Shown piece by piece: positions 57,783-64,000 of a stretch of 64,000 nucleotides of DNA. Every line of letters starts with the position of its first letter. Within the stretch, counting starts at the first letter, position 1. The notes below the pieces were generated by a model. That model made no database searches and was not told where the DNA came from. It saw only the letters and a program-made list of their open reading frames with translations. Source of the DNA: an uncultured Armatimonadota bacterium (GTDB lineage: Bacteria; Armatimonadota; Fimbriimonadia; Fimbriimonadales; Fimbriimonadaceae); NCBI GenBank assembly GCA_903833215.1, contig CAILEM010000164.1:44915-108914 (forward strand), read 5' to 3'. The position numbers and the translations under genes were made by a program.

Positions 57783-58703
57783 TTAATCCCTCAATCTCCG
57801 TCCGGTGAGGTGCAGAAATACTTCTTCGAGAGAACCTTCCCTTGTTTGCACGGACTGGATTCTTAATCCCAAGTCGGATATCGCTTGCAGTGCTCTCGGT
57901 AAATCCTTGGTCAAGTCGTCAATCTCGAGAGTCAGCGTTGCTCCATCGAGTTTGTTGGACAACGCCCCTGGGAGTGCAGTGATGAGATTGGGCGGTGCGT
58001 GCTCCAATTCAACCGTGACTTCATTTCTAGCTGGCAAAAGCTTTCGCATTCCGGCCAACGATTCCTCAGCGACAACGCTGCCGTGATCCATGATCGCAAC
58101 TCGCTGACACAGACGTTCGACCTCTTCCATGTAGTGCGTCGTGTAGAGGAGGGTCTTTCCGGTATTAACCAAAGCAGTCAGTGCATCAAAAATCGCATTT
58201 CGACTCTGGGGATCGACGCCAGCCGTTGGCTCGTCCAGAACGACCAGTTGGGGCTCGTGCAAAAGAGCAGCCGCGATATTGAGGCGACGCTTCATGCCTC
58301 CTGAGTACACAGCGACAGGCTCTTTCGCCCTGTCCGTTAATCCTGTTAATTCCAGGCCATATTCGATGCGATTGAGCAAATGCTGCCCTGTTAGGCCATA
58401 AAGGGCGCCGAAGAACCGTAGGTTGTCGATGGCATTGATTTCGGAATAGAGGGCAATCTCTTGGGGCACGTATCCGATCTTGTTTTTCGGACCCGGATTA
58501 TCTGATGAAACGAGTTCGCCATCCAACATGACCTTGCCGCCATCGGCATCGACGGTTCCGGTGATGATCGAAATAGTGGTGGTCTTCCCTGCACCATTTG
58601 GGCCAAGGAGCCCATAACACATGCCTGGGCCGACGGAGAACGTCGCATCCTTGACAGCGACAGTATCTCCAAACGTTTTGCGAAGCGCGATTACCTCTAG
58701 CAC
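57783..58703 (-). CDS. ABC transporter ATP-binding protein
   Basis: A 306-residue ATPase of the CcmA/NatA type. Walker A is LLGPNGAGKTTTISIITG, the signature is YSGGMKRRLNIAAALLHEP, and Walker B is LVVLDEPTAGVDP. The C-terminal 80 residues form the usual extension of exporter ATPases. The GTG start is preceded by a TATCCT hexamer 5 nt away. It forms an exporter with the following ABC-2 permease. Confidence 0.96.
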   Translation of the reverse strand: MLEVIALRKTFGDTVAVKDATFSVGPGMCYGLLGPNGAGKTTTISIITGTVDADGGKVMLDGELVSSDNPGPKNKIGYVPQEIALYSEINAIDNLRFFGALYGLTGQHLLNRIEYGLELTGLTDRAKEPVAVYSGGMKRRLNIAAALLHEPQLVVLDEPTAGVDPQSRNAIFDALTALVNTGKTLLYTTHYMEEVERLCQRVAIMDHGSVVAEESLAGMRKLLPARNEVTVELEHAPPNLITALPGALSNKLDGATLTLEIDDLTKDLPRALQAISDLGLRIQSVQTREGSLEEVFLHLTGRRLRD

Positions 58704-58708
58704 GTCGG

Positions 58709-58714
58709 AGGATA
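58709..58714 (-). promoter_or_regulatory. TATCCT hexamer 5 nt before the exporter ATPase GTG
   Basis: On the minus strand TATCCT and CCGAC precede the GTG. The secDF terminator lies upstream, so a new promoter is needed in this place. Confidence 0.45.
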
Positions 58715-58751
58715 CGGTTTGGCTAGGCTATCGGGTTGCAATGGTCAGCAA

Positions 58752-58792
58752 CGCAAAAGCGGCGACCGGATTATTGATCCGATCGCCGCTTT
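58752..58792 (-). terminator. Intrinsic terminator after secDF
   Basis: AGCGGCGATCGGAT pairs with ATCCGGTCGCCGCT (13 of 14) around a 5-nt loop and is followed by TTTTGCGTT on the minus strand. Confidence 0.8.
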
Positions 58793-58811
58793 AGTTTTGT
58801 AATTAGGTCGA

Positions 58812-61334
58812 CTAGATGTCGTCGTGATCTTCGATCTCGATGTGACCCTTCTTCTGATTGGCCCGTCGCCGAACCTGACCGTATGTTCGACCGGTTTCAG
58901 ATGACTGAACATCCGGTTCCGAAATACGAGTGGTGATGACCTGATGTCGGAGGTGCTCCGCAGTTGCCATTCCAACCAGAGTGTGATCCTCGCCCTTGCT
59001 CTTACCGATCGCCTTGTCCCATAGGTAGAGAATTGGCGATGCATTGTAGATCGAGGAGTAGGTTCCTGAGATGATTCCGATCATCATCGCTAGCACGAAG
59101 AACTTGAGGTCAGGCGTCGGCGTTCCGAACACAACCAAGATCAAGAGCGTCGCGATAACGGTGGAGGAAGTGTTGATCGATCGAGCGAACGATTGGGTAA
59201 TCGAACGGTTGATCAAGTGACCAAACTCTTCACCTGGCTTCGGTCTTCGAAGGTTCTCACGAATTCGGTCGAAGATAACGATGGTGTCGTGCACCGAGAA
59301 ACCGATCATGGTCAGCATCGCCGTAAGGAACAGCGCGCTAACTTCCCATTTGAAGATGTAACCGACGATAGCCGCCGTACCGATGACCACGAAGATATCG
59401 TGGACCAACGCGCCGATAGCGGATACGCCAAACCGCATTCCAGGTCCGAAGCCACCAAAGCCCGTTCCGAATCGAATTGCGAGATAAAGGACAACCAACA
59501 GCGAACTGATGATCACGCCTTCGATAGCATTCGTTAAGGTTTCGGCCTGGATAGCTGGTCCAACGGACGAGTAGCTGAGCGCAGTGGCATCGGTCAAACC
59601 TGCCGACGTTGCAATCAACTCTTCTCGCTCTACGTCTGTCTTGAGAGCAGACAATCTCTTGTCATCTGGAACCGTAATGTAAGCGACTTTCTCGCCATTC
59701 TGTCCAGTTCCAACTTTGACGTTGCCGCCCTTGAAGCCTGCCTTCTCGAGATTTGCAGACAGTGCATTTGCGTCGATCGTAGCGCTCTTGACCTTGTAAC
59801 CGGTTTCGTAGCCGCCACGGAACTCGACGTTCAGCTTGAATCCACCCATGAAGAAGAATGGAATGCTAATCACGATCGTAAAGATCGAGATTCCAAACCA
59901 CTTCTTAGATTTCTGTACCACAACGAGTGGCTCTGCGGAAATCGGATCGAACTTCTTGCCGAACCAGTTTCTGTTGACCGCATACCAAGACTCGTGGTCG
60001 CCGATACCGGAACCAACGAAGAACATCAGCAGCGATCGGGTAACCGTCACGGCAGTGAACAGCGAGATGAGGACGCCGATAATCAGGGTCGTTGCGAATC
60101 CCTTAACCGGTCCCGTTCCCAAGTTGTACAGAACCAACGAGGTCAAAAGCGTACAAGCGTTAGAGTCGATAATCGCAGGAAGTGCACGTCGGAAACCCAG
60201 CTCGATGGCCGCTTGAAGCTTCTTACCGGACTTGATCTCTTCCTTTAATCGCTCGAAGACCAGAATGTTCGCATCGACCGCCATACCTACCGACAGGATG
60301 AATCCTGCGATACCAGCGAGGGAGAACGTTGCTCCCGTCAGCTTCAAGACCGTCAAGGAGAACAGAACGTACAGTCCAAGAGCGATCAAGGCGACGACGC
60401 CGGGGAATGAGTAGTAAAGCAGGAGGAACGCGGCAATGAGGCCAAAGGCGATCACGCCGGCGGTGATCATCTTTGTGAGTGATTCGCCACCGATCGTCGC
60501 ATCGACCTTCTCGCTGCTCAGTTCCTTGAGGTTTACAGGGAGGGCGCCACCGTTTAGCAAGTCGCAGAGGTTCTTTACGTATTCGTGGCTGAACGTGCCT
60601 TGAATGACCGCCTCTTCGCTAAGCCGTGCGTTATCAACGACATTCGCTAAGCTAAGAACTTTGCCGTCAAGAACAGCTGCGATACCTTCTCGGCGATTTT
60701 CATGGGCTGTGCTCCACTTGAGCATCTTCTGAGCACCCGTCGTCGAAAAGAGCATTTCTGGCTCTTCACGGTCACCTTCGATATGGCTTTGTGCTGTTTT
60801 GAGTTCTTCACCCTCCAGAATCAGCTCCCAACCGTCGATGACCTTCTTGTACTCAGGCGTGCCGAATTTAATCGTAGCACCGCTGCCGTAGGTCGACTTG
60901 AAGTTAACTGTCGGATCCTTCGGATTCTTATCGTCTTCAACAGTGGTGTATGGACGATAAGTCGAAATCGGATTGGTGACGTTCTTTGCCCAATAGAATT
61001 GGATTTTCGCGCTGGTTCCGATGATTGACTTCGCTTTGTCAATATCCGAATAGCCCGGAAGTTCGATGACGACTTCGTCAATTCCTTTGGCGACGACCGG
61101 GGCTTCAGAAACGCCTAGGTTTCCAGAAGCACGGTGACCAAGAATCCGGATAAGGCGACCGCGAAGATCGTCAATTTGGCTACGTTGGGCTGGAGTTAAC
61201 TCCATTTGGTACGCCAAACGTACACCGCCTCGAACGTCAAGACCGTAATTGGGGCTGGTCTTGCTAAACAGAAAAGCAGAGACAACGCCTAAGCCGAGAA
61301 CAAGTAGAAGAAAGAGATAGCTTTTAGACCGCAA
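58812..61334 (-). CDS. secDF: Fused protein translocase subunit SecDF
   Basis: An 840-residue membrane protein that uses the proton gradient to help pull proteins through SecYEG. The SecD half begins with SKSYLFLLLVLGLGVV and DVRGGVRLAYQM, contains a large P1-type domain, and ends with RRALPAIIDSNACTLLTSLV. The SecF half starts near residue 478 and has NVEFRGGYETG, GALVHDIFVVIGTAAI and SVHDTIVIFDRIRENLR. The start is placed at TTG 61334, which follows GGAGG 10 nt upstream. The frame runs 72 bp further upstream to an ATG inside a hairpin. Fused SecDF occurs in several phyla. Confidence 0.95.
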   Translation of the reverse strand: MRSKSYLFLLLVLGLGVVSAFLFSKTSPNYGLDVRGGVRLAYQMELTPAQRSQIDDLRGRLIRILGHRASGNLGVSEAPVVAKGIDEVVIELPGYSDIDKAKSIIGTSAKIQFYWAKNVTNPISTYRPYTTVEDDKNPKDPTVNFKSTYGSGATIKFGTPEYKKVIDGWELILEGEELKTAQSHIEGDREEPEMLFSTTGAQKMLKWSTAHENRREGIAAVLDGKVLSLANVVDNARLSEEAVIQGTFSHEYVKNLCDLLNGGALPVNLKELSSEKVDATIGGESLTKMITAGVIAFGLIAAFLLLYYSFPGVVALIALGLYVLFSLTVLKLTGATFSLAGIAGFILSVGMAVDANILVFERLKEEIKSGKKLQAAIELGFRRALPAIIDSNACTLLTSLVLYNLGTGPVKGFATTLIIGVLISLFTAVTVTRSLLMFFVGSGIGDHESWYAVNRNWFGKKFDPISAEPLVVVQKSKKWFGISIFTIVISIPFFFMGGFKLNVEFRGGYETGYKVKSATIDANALSANLEKAGFKGGNVKVGTGQNGEKVAYITVPDDKRLSALKTDVEREELIATSAGLTDATALSYSSVGPAIQAETLTNAIEGVIISSLLVVLYLAIRFGTGFGGFGPGMRFGVSAIGALVHDIFVVIGTAAIVGYIFKWEVSALFLTAMLTMIGFSVHDTIVIFDRIRENLRRPKPGEEFGHLINRSITQSFARSINTSSTVIATLLILVVFGTPTPDLKFFVLAMMIGIISGTYSSIYNASPILYLWDKAIGKSKGEDHTLVGMATAEHLRHQVITTRISEPDVQSSETGRTYGQVRRRANQKKGHIEIEDHDDI

Positions 61335-61399
61335 ATCGGTTACGCCTCCTGGCGCGTGGTAACAACAGGGCGATAGTATACCGGCAGAGTGCCCTGAGG

Positions 61400-61434
61400 G
61401 GTTCATTGTGGGCCGATGGCGCCCACAATGAACC
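61400..61434. terminator. Perfect 14-bp hairpin between the sugar isomerase gene and secDF
   Basis: GGTTCATTGTGGGC and GCCCACAATGAACC pair perfectly around a 7-nt loop, 7 nt after the isomerase stop. No T-run follows on the minus strand, so it may act as an mRNA 3'-end stabiliser or a factor-dependent terminator. Confidence 0.6.
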
Positions 61435-61441
61435 TAGTTGG

Positions 61442-62425
61442 TTAGTCGCGTGCCCAGAACATCGGTCCGGAATCTTCGGAAATAACCGATTCCTTCAAGA
61501 CGCTGACTGCCTTTCGCAGACCTTCCATCGACGACATCAAGCCATCTTCATGCTCAATGCTGAGGACATAGTCGTAGCCGACCATTCTCAGATTCGAGCA
61601 GAAATCTTTCCACCAAGCGGTGTCGTGGCCATATCCGACGGATCGGAACACCCATGATCGCTTGAGGATGTCGCCGTAGGACTTGGTATCGAGGTTGCCG
61701 TTTCGAGCGCTGTTGTACGGATCGATCTTGGTGTCTTTGGCGTGAACGTGATACAAAGCACCTTCGGCACCCAACTCTCGAATCGCAGCGATTGGGTCGA
61801 TGCCCTGCCACCAAAGGTGAGAAGGATCAAAGTTGGCACCGATTCGATCGCCATTTGCACCGACGGCATGTCGCAGCTTTAGCAACGTGTCGTTGGAATA
61901 GCAAACGAACCCTGGGTGCATCTCGATGCAGAAGTTGACATTGTTCTCTTTGAGGAACGCCGCTTGCTCGGTCCAGTAAGGAATGACGACGTCTTTCCAC
62001 TGGTACTCAAGGATGTCGCGATACTCATCTGGCCAAGCGCATGTGACCCAGTTTGGGTTGATGGCGGTGGGGCTATCGCCGGGGCAGCCGCTGAATCCGT
62101 TGACGCAAGGGATGCCCATGAGGCCAGCCAACTTAACCGTCTTGACGAATCCTTCGTGATGTACTTCCGCGATCTTCTTGTCCGGATGGATCGGGTTGCC
62201 ATGGCAGGATAGCGCCGAAATCGTTAGGCCACGGCTTTCGACCTCGTGAATCACGCGATCGCGCTCCGCTTTGCTATCAAGCATTTTGTCGATGGGAAGA
62301 TGCGAGGTGCTCGCATATCCACCCGTTCCAAATTCAACGGCCTCGATCCCCTCGGCCTTGACGATGTCCAGCGACTCAGTAAAGGTTTTGTCCCCAAACA
62401 ACGCCGTAAAGATTCCAATCTTCAT
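61442..62425 (-). CDS. Sugar phosphate isomerase/epimerase (xylose-isomerase-like TIM barrel)
   Basis: A protein of about 327 residues. The ATG at 62425 follows GGAGGGAGACAA, a strong ribosome-binding site, and starts the first strand KIGIFTALFGDKTF. Metal ligands are expected in NFCIEMHPGF, GANFDPSHLWWQG, HVHAKDTKID and LSIEHEDGLM, all typical of this superfamily. The frame continues 156 bp upstream without coding character. It is related to enzymes of inositol or sugar catabolism. The substrate is unknown. Confidence 0.93.
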   Translation of the reverse strand: MKIGIFTALFGDKTFTESLDIVKAEGIEAVEFGTGGYASTSHLPIDKMLDSKAERDRVIHEVESRGLTISALSCHGNPIHPDKKIAEVHHEGFVKTVKLAGLMGIPCVNGFSGCPGDSPTAINPNWVTCAWPDEYRDILEYQWKDVVIPYWTEQAAFLKENNVNFCIEMHPGFVCYSNDTLLKLRHAVGANGDRIGANFDPSHLWWQGIDPIAAIRELGAEGALYHVHAKDTKIDPYNSARNGNLDTKSYGDILKRSWVFRSVGYGHDTAWWKDFCSNLRMVGYDYVLSIEHEDGLMSSMEGLRKAVSVLKESVISEDSGPMFWARD

Positions 62426-62590
62426 TTGTCTCCCTCCGCTACTTCGCGTATACGGGATTATGGGCATGTCGTTGCGGACGGAACAAGGGGCAAATGCCAG
62501 TAATCGGAACCGGAGAGCAATTGTGATCGTGAGATCGGCGATTGTAGATTCGAATTGGCCTTCGAGCCGCCATGGTTCCAAAACGCAAGT

Positions 62591-62627
62591 GGGGTCATCT
62601 CGGCAAAAGTCCTACCGCGATGACCCC
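62591..62627 (-). terminator. Candidate terminator of the peroxiredoxin gene
   Basis: GGGGTCATCGCGG pairs with CCGAGATGACCCC (12 of 13) on the minus strand, followed by ACTTGCGTTTTGG. The T-run is 6 nt away. Confidence 0.55.
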
Positions 62628-62653
62628 AATATTTGAGTGACGATGTGGTCGGG

Positions 62654-63130
62654 TTAGAGGCTGGCGAGTGCCTTTTCTACTTCTGCGAACTGAGGCAAAT
62701 CTCCAAGGGTAGGAGTCTGCTCGGCATACTGAATCACACCCTCTTTGTCGATGACGAAAACTGCTCGTGCCGTTCCCGCGCCGAGTCCGGCAAAGTCTGG
62801 CCAGATGACGTCGTAGGCAGTTGCAACGGCCTTCTGGAAGTCGGACAGCAAGGGGAATCCAATGCTGAGTTGCTTGCTCCACTCGGCAAGAACAAAGGGC
62901 GTGTCGTTGCTGACACCGTAAACCTGAGCGTTTGCATTCTGGTAAACGCCGAGCCCACTAGTGACATCACACATCTCTTTGGTGCACACACCAGTGAAAG
63001 CGCCGGGATAGAAAAGGAGAACGACGTTCTCTTTGCCGAGGTGCGAACTGAGGGTGATGTCGGCGAGTCCTTCAGCTGTTTTGGTCTTGAGTGTGAAATC
63101 GGGAGCCTTAGATCCTACGGGTAGTGGCAT
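62654..63130 (-). CDS. Peroxiredoxin (AhpC/TSA, AhpE/Bcp-like)
   Basis: A 158-residue thiol peroxidase that reduces hydrogen and organic peroxides. The active-site block is FYPGAFTGVCTKEMCD, with peroxidatic Cys49 in the T-x-x-C context and a second Cys54. Later motifs are VYGVSNDTPFVLAEW and RAVFVIDKEGVIQY. The close C49/C54 pair resembles atypical 2-Cys enzymes of the Bcp type. It is divergent from the SRPBCC gene. A TACAAC hexamer lies 7 nt before the ATG. Confidence 0.95.
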   Translation of the reverse strand: MPLPVGSKAPDFTLKTKTAEGLADITLSSHLGKENVVLLFYPGAFTGVCTKEMCDVTSGLGVYQNANAQVYGVSNDTPFVLAEWSKQLSIGFPLLSDFQKAVATAYDVIWPDFAGLGAGTARAVFVIDKEGVIQYAEQTPTLGDLPQFAEVEKALASL

Positions 63131-63209
63131 GCGTGAAGTTGTACCCGCCGAGAAAGGCTATTCGCTGTCAAACACGGCTCCACTACCTTCCAAAAGCCAC
63201 GAGAGCGGT

Positions 63210-63215
63210 TAAGCT
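63210..63215 (+). promoter_or_regulatory. TAAGCT hexamer 7 nt before the SRPBCC ATG
   Basis: TTCCAA, a 16-bp spacer and TAAGCT stand before the ATG at 63223, with no ribosome-binding site between. Confidence 0.45.
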
Positions 63216-63222
63216 TTGATCC

Positions 63223-63705
63223 ATGGTCACGATCCGAGTCGAAACCACAATTTCTGCCCCGATCGAAAAGTGCTTCGATCTCGCTCGGAGCATGTCTGCT
63301 CATACCAAGACGACGGGCAAATCGAGGGAGACCGTGGTGAGTCAGCACGACCACGACCTGCTTGAACTGAACGAAGAGGTCACTTTCGAAGCGACCCACT
63401 TAGGGGTGCGTCAGCAATTGTCGGCGAAAGTGACTCAGTTCGACTTTCCGAGTTCATTCACTGATGAGATGACAAAGGGCACCTTCAGATCGCTGAAACA
63501 CCGACACCTTTTTGAAACACTGCCCGATGGGAAGGTGAAGATGACCGACGAGATGACGTTCGAGTCTCCCCTGCCACCCTTCGGTCGGCTCTTCGACCTT
63601 ATCTTCATGCGCGGATACATGGAGAGATTCGCCCGCGCAAGAGGACTAGCCCTGAAACAACTGGCCGAATCCACATTTCCAATTCAAACACCACCCGCCC
63701 CGTAG
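63223..63705 (+). CDS. SRPBCC superfamily protein (ligand-binding START-like fold)
   Basis: A 160-residue protein of the polyketide cyclase/CoxG-like SRPBCC group. It starts with the strand and helix TIRVETTISAPIEKCFDLARSM, and has FEATHLGVRQQLSAKVTQFD in the middle and MTDEMTFESPLPPFGRLFD toward the end. The final helix is RGYMERFARARGLALKQLAE. Similar stand-alone proteins are annotated as cell-division inhibitor-like or lipid-binding; no firm function is known. Its stop codon lies inside a family A repeat copy. Confidence 0.88.
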   Translation: MVTIRVETTISAPIEKCFDLARSMSAHTKTTGKSRETVVSQHDHDLLELNEEVTFEATHLGVRQQLSAKVTQFDFPSSFTDEMTKGTFRSLKHRHLFETLPDGKVKMTDEMTFESPLPPFGRLFDLIFMRGYMERFARARGLALKQLAESTFPIQTPPAP

Positions 63706-63726
63706 ACGGCGGTGATCGGACCGACG
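63702..63726 (+). repeat. Repeat family A, copy 3
   Basis: Begins GTAGACGGCGGTGATCGGAC and matches 20466-20490 in 23 of 25 positions. The first bases overlap the SRPBCC stop codon. Confidence 0.75.
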
Positions 63727-63822
63727 CAGCAGCCTTTGGAATTGACGCGAATTTCGATGCCGCTGTGAACCAAGGCAAGGAGGATTTTGTGACAAAGGCG
63801 AGCACGGAGCCCCCAACAATCA

Positions 63823-63858
63823 CGGGAGCATGTCGCCACCGATGGCCTCTCCAGCGTC
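63823..63858 (-). repeat. Dispersed repeat family B, copy 2
   Basis: Matches 1799-1834 in 34 of 36 positions. With copy A3 it fills most of the gap between the SRPBCC gene and the right-edge gene. Confidence 0.8.
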
Positions 63859-63883
63859 AAAGGAGCTGTAAAAGAATTCACTG

Positions 63884-63906
63884 GAGGCTATTCTTGTGTT
63901 AGCCTC
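63884..63906 (-). terminator. Hairpin overlapping the stop of the right-edge gene
   Basis: GAGGCTA and TAGCCTC form a perfect 7-bp stem around a 9-nt loop. On the minus strand CAGTGAATTCTTTTACAG follows, giving a weak T-rich tail. Confidence 0.4.
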
Positions 63907-64000
63907 TGGCGCGCTCTTTTTTTTGCGCACCGAGATTGTTGTCGGACTCACTTTCATCGATCCAATCGCGCCATGTGGGCTTCTGAAGGTCAATTTCCAC
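63899..64000 (-). CDS. C-terminal end of an unidentified protein, running off the right edge
   Basis: The frame from base 64000 reads VEIDLQKPTWRDWIDESESD followed by NNLGAQKKERARG and a stop at 63899-63901. The composition (acidic patch, then a basic tail) looks coding, and a hairpin overlaps its stop. Only 33 residues are visible, so no family can be named. Confidence 0.45.
   Translation of the reverse strand: MEIDLQKPTWRDWIDESESDNNLGAQKKERARG

Noticed and set aside
53685..58714. Reading the whole 48150-61334 minus-strand run as a single operon
   Set aside because: A strong terminator follows secDF, and separate -10-like hexamers precede the exporter, dehydrogenase and LolA-like genes, so several transcription units are more likely.

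Overview
The window looks like one contiguous piece of chromosome from a free-living diderm bacterium, most likely Armatimonadota (class Fimbriimonadia or a close relative). This is an inference. It rests on a DUF1559-type pseudopilin gene coupled to a tiny membrane-protein gene, abundant secreted glycoside hydrolases with Tat or Sec signals, a futalosine-type menaquinone gene (mqnC), outer-membrane-like proteins, fused secDF, and dispersed palindromic intergenic repeats of the sort common in Planctomycetes and Armatimonadota. No rRNA, tRNA, CRISPR, transposase or prophage gene was seen.

Layout. 1-2100: end of a nitrilase-family amidohydrolase, a TolB-like lipoprotein and a repeat-filled gap. 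2121-11135 (minus): mqnC, a YhiN-type flavoprotein, and a tightly overlapping carbohydrate operon (GH106-like hydrolase, sialate O-acetylesterase-like protein, small esterase), with a sugar isomerase upstream. 11203-14270: two tandem M32 carboxypeptidases. 14577-18446: DUF2089 regulator plus DUF4097 adhesin-like protein, then a TPR-sulfotransferase. 18528-23521: DUF1559 pseudopilin pair, EVE-domain protein, deacetylase-like protein, pgk and an M50 protease. 23525-30640 (minus): a second glycan operon (GH29 fucosidase, GNAT, DUF5703/LamG protein), then a secreted NTF2-like protein and an outer-membrane-like protein. 31069-37513: GNAT, 2TM protein, AlkD-like repair protein, a 1052-residue PQQ/Ig-repeat surface protein, a Kelch protein and an orphan Hcp-like protein. 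37543-40232: TetR regulator divergent from YceI, a membrane protein and a VOC dioxygenase-like gene, with two operator-like sites between them. 40244-43366: GH116. 43452-48089: zinc-ribbon protein, lipoprotein, GT2, cysteine desulfurase and a thioredoxin-like protein. 48150-61334 (minus): LolA-like protein, nucleoside-type ABC transporter, beta-hydroxyacid dehydrogenase, hisD, gltX, ABC-2 exporter and secDF. 61442-64000: sugar isomerase, peroxiredoxin, SRPBCC protein, and the tail of a further minus-strand gene that runs off the right edge.

How it fits together. Two glycan-degrading operons plus GH116 point to a scavenger of plant or microbial polysaccharides (rhamnose-, fucose- and acetyl-decorated). 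The TetR/YceI/VOC cluster suggests a response to a lipophilic or quinone-like compound. The right half holds housekeeping genes.

The most notable signals are not genes. First, a TANNNT hexamer lies 5-8 nt upstream of the start codon of 14 genes, which suggests widespread leaderless transcription. Second, several families of dispersed palindromic repeats sit in the larger gaps, including a 212-bp element whose second copy carries a nested hairpin insertion of about 147 bp. I found no clearly new multi-gene defence or biosynthetic system. The best candidates for undescribed biology are the DUF2089/DUF4097 pair, the orphan Hcp-like protein, the TPR-sulfotransferase and the PQQ/Ig protein.
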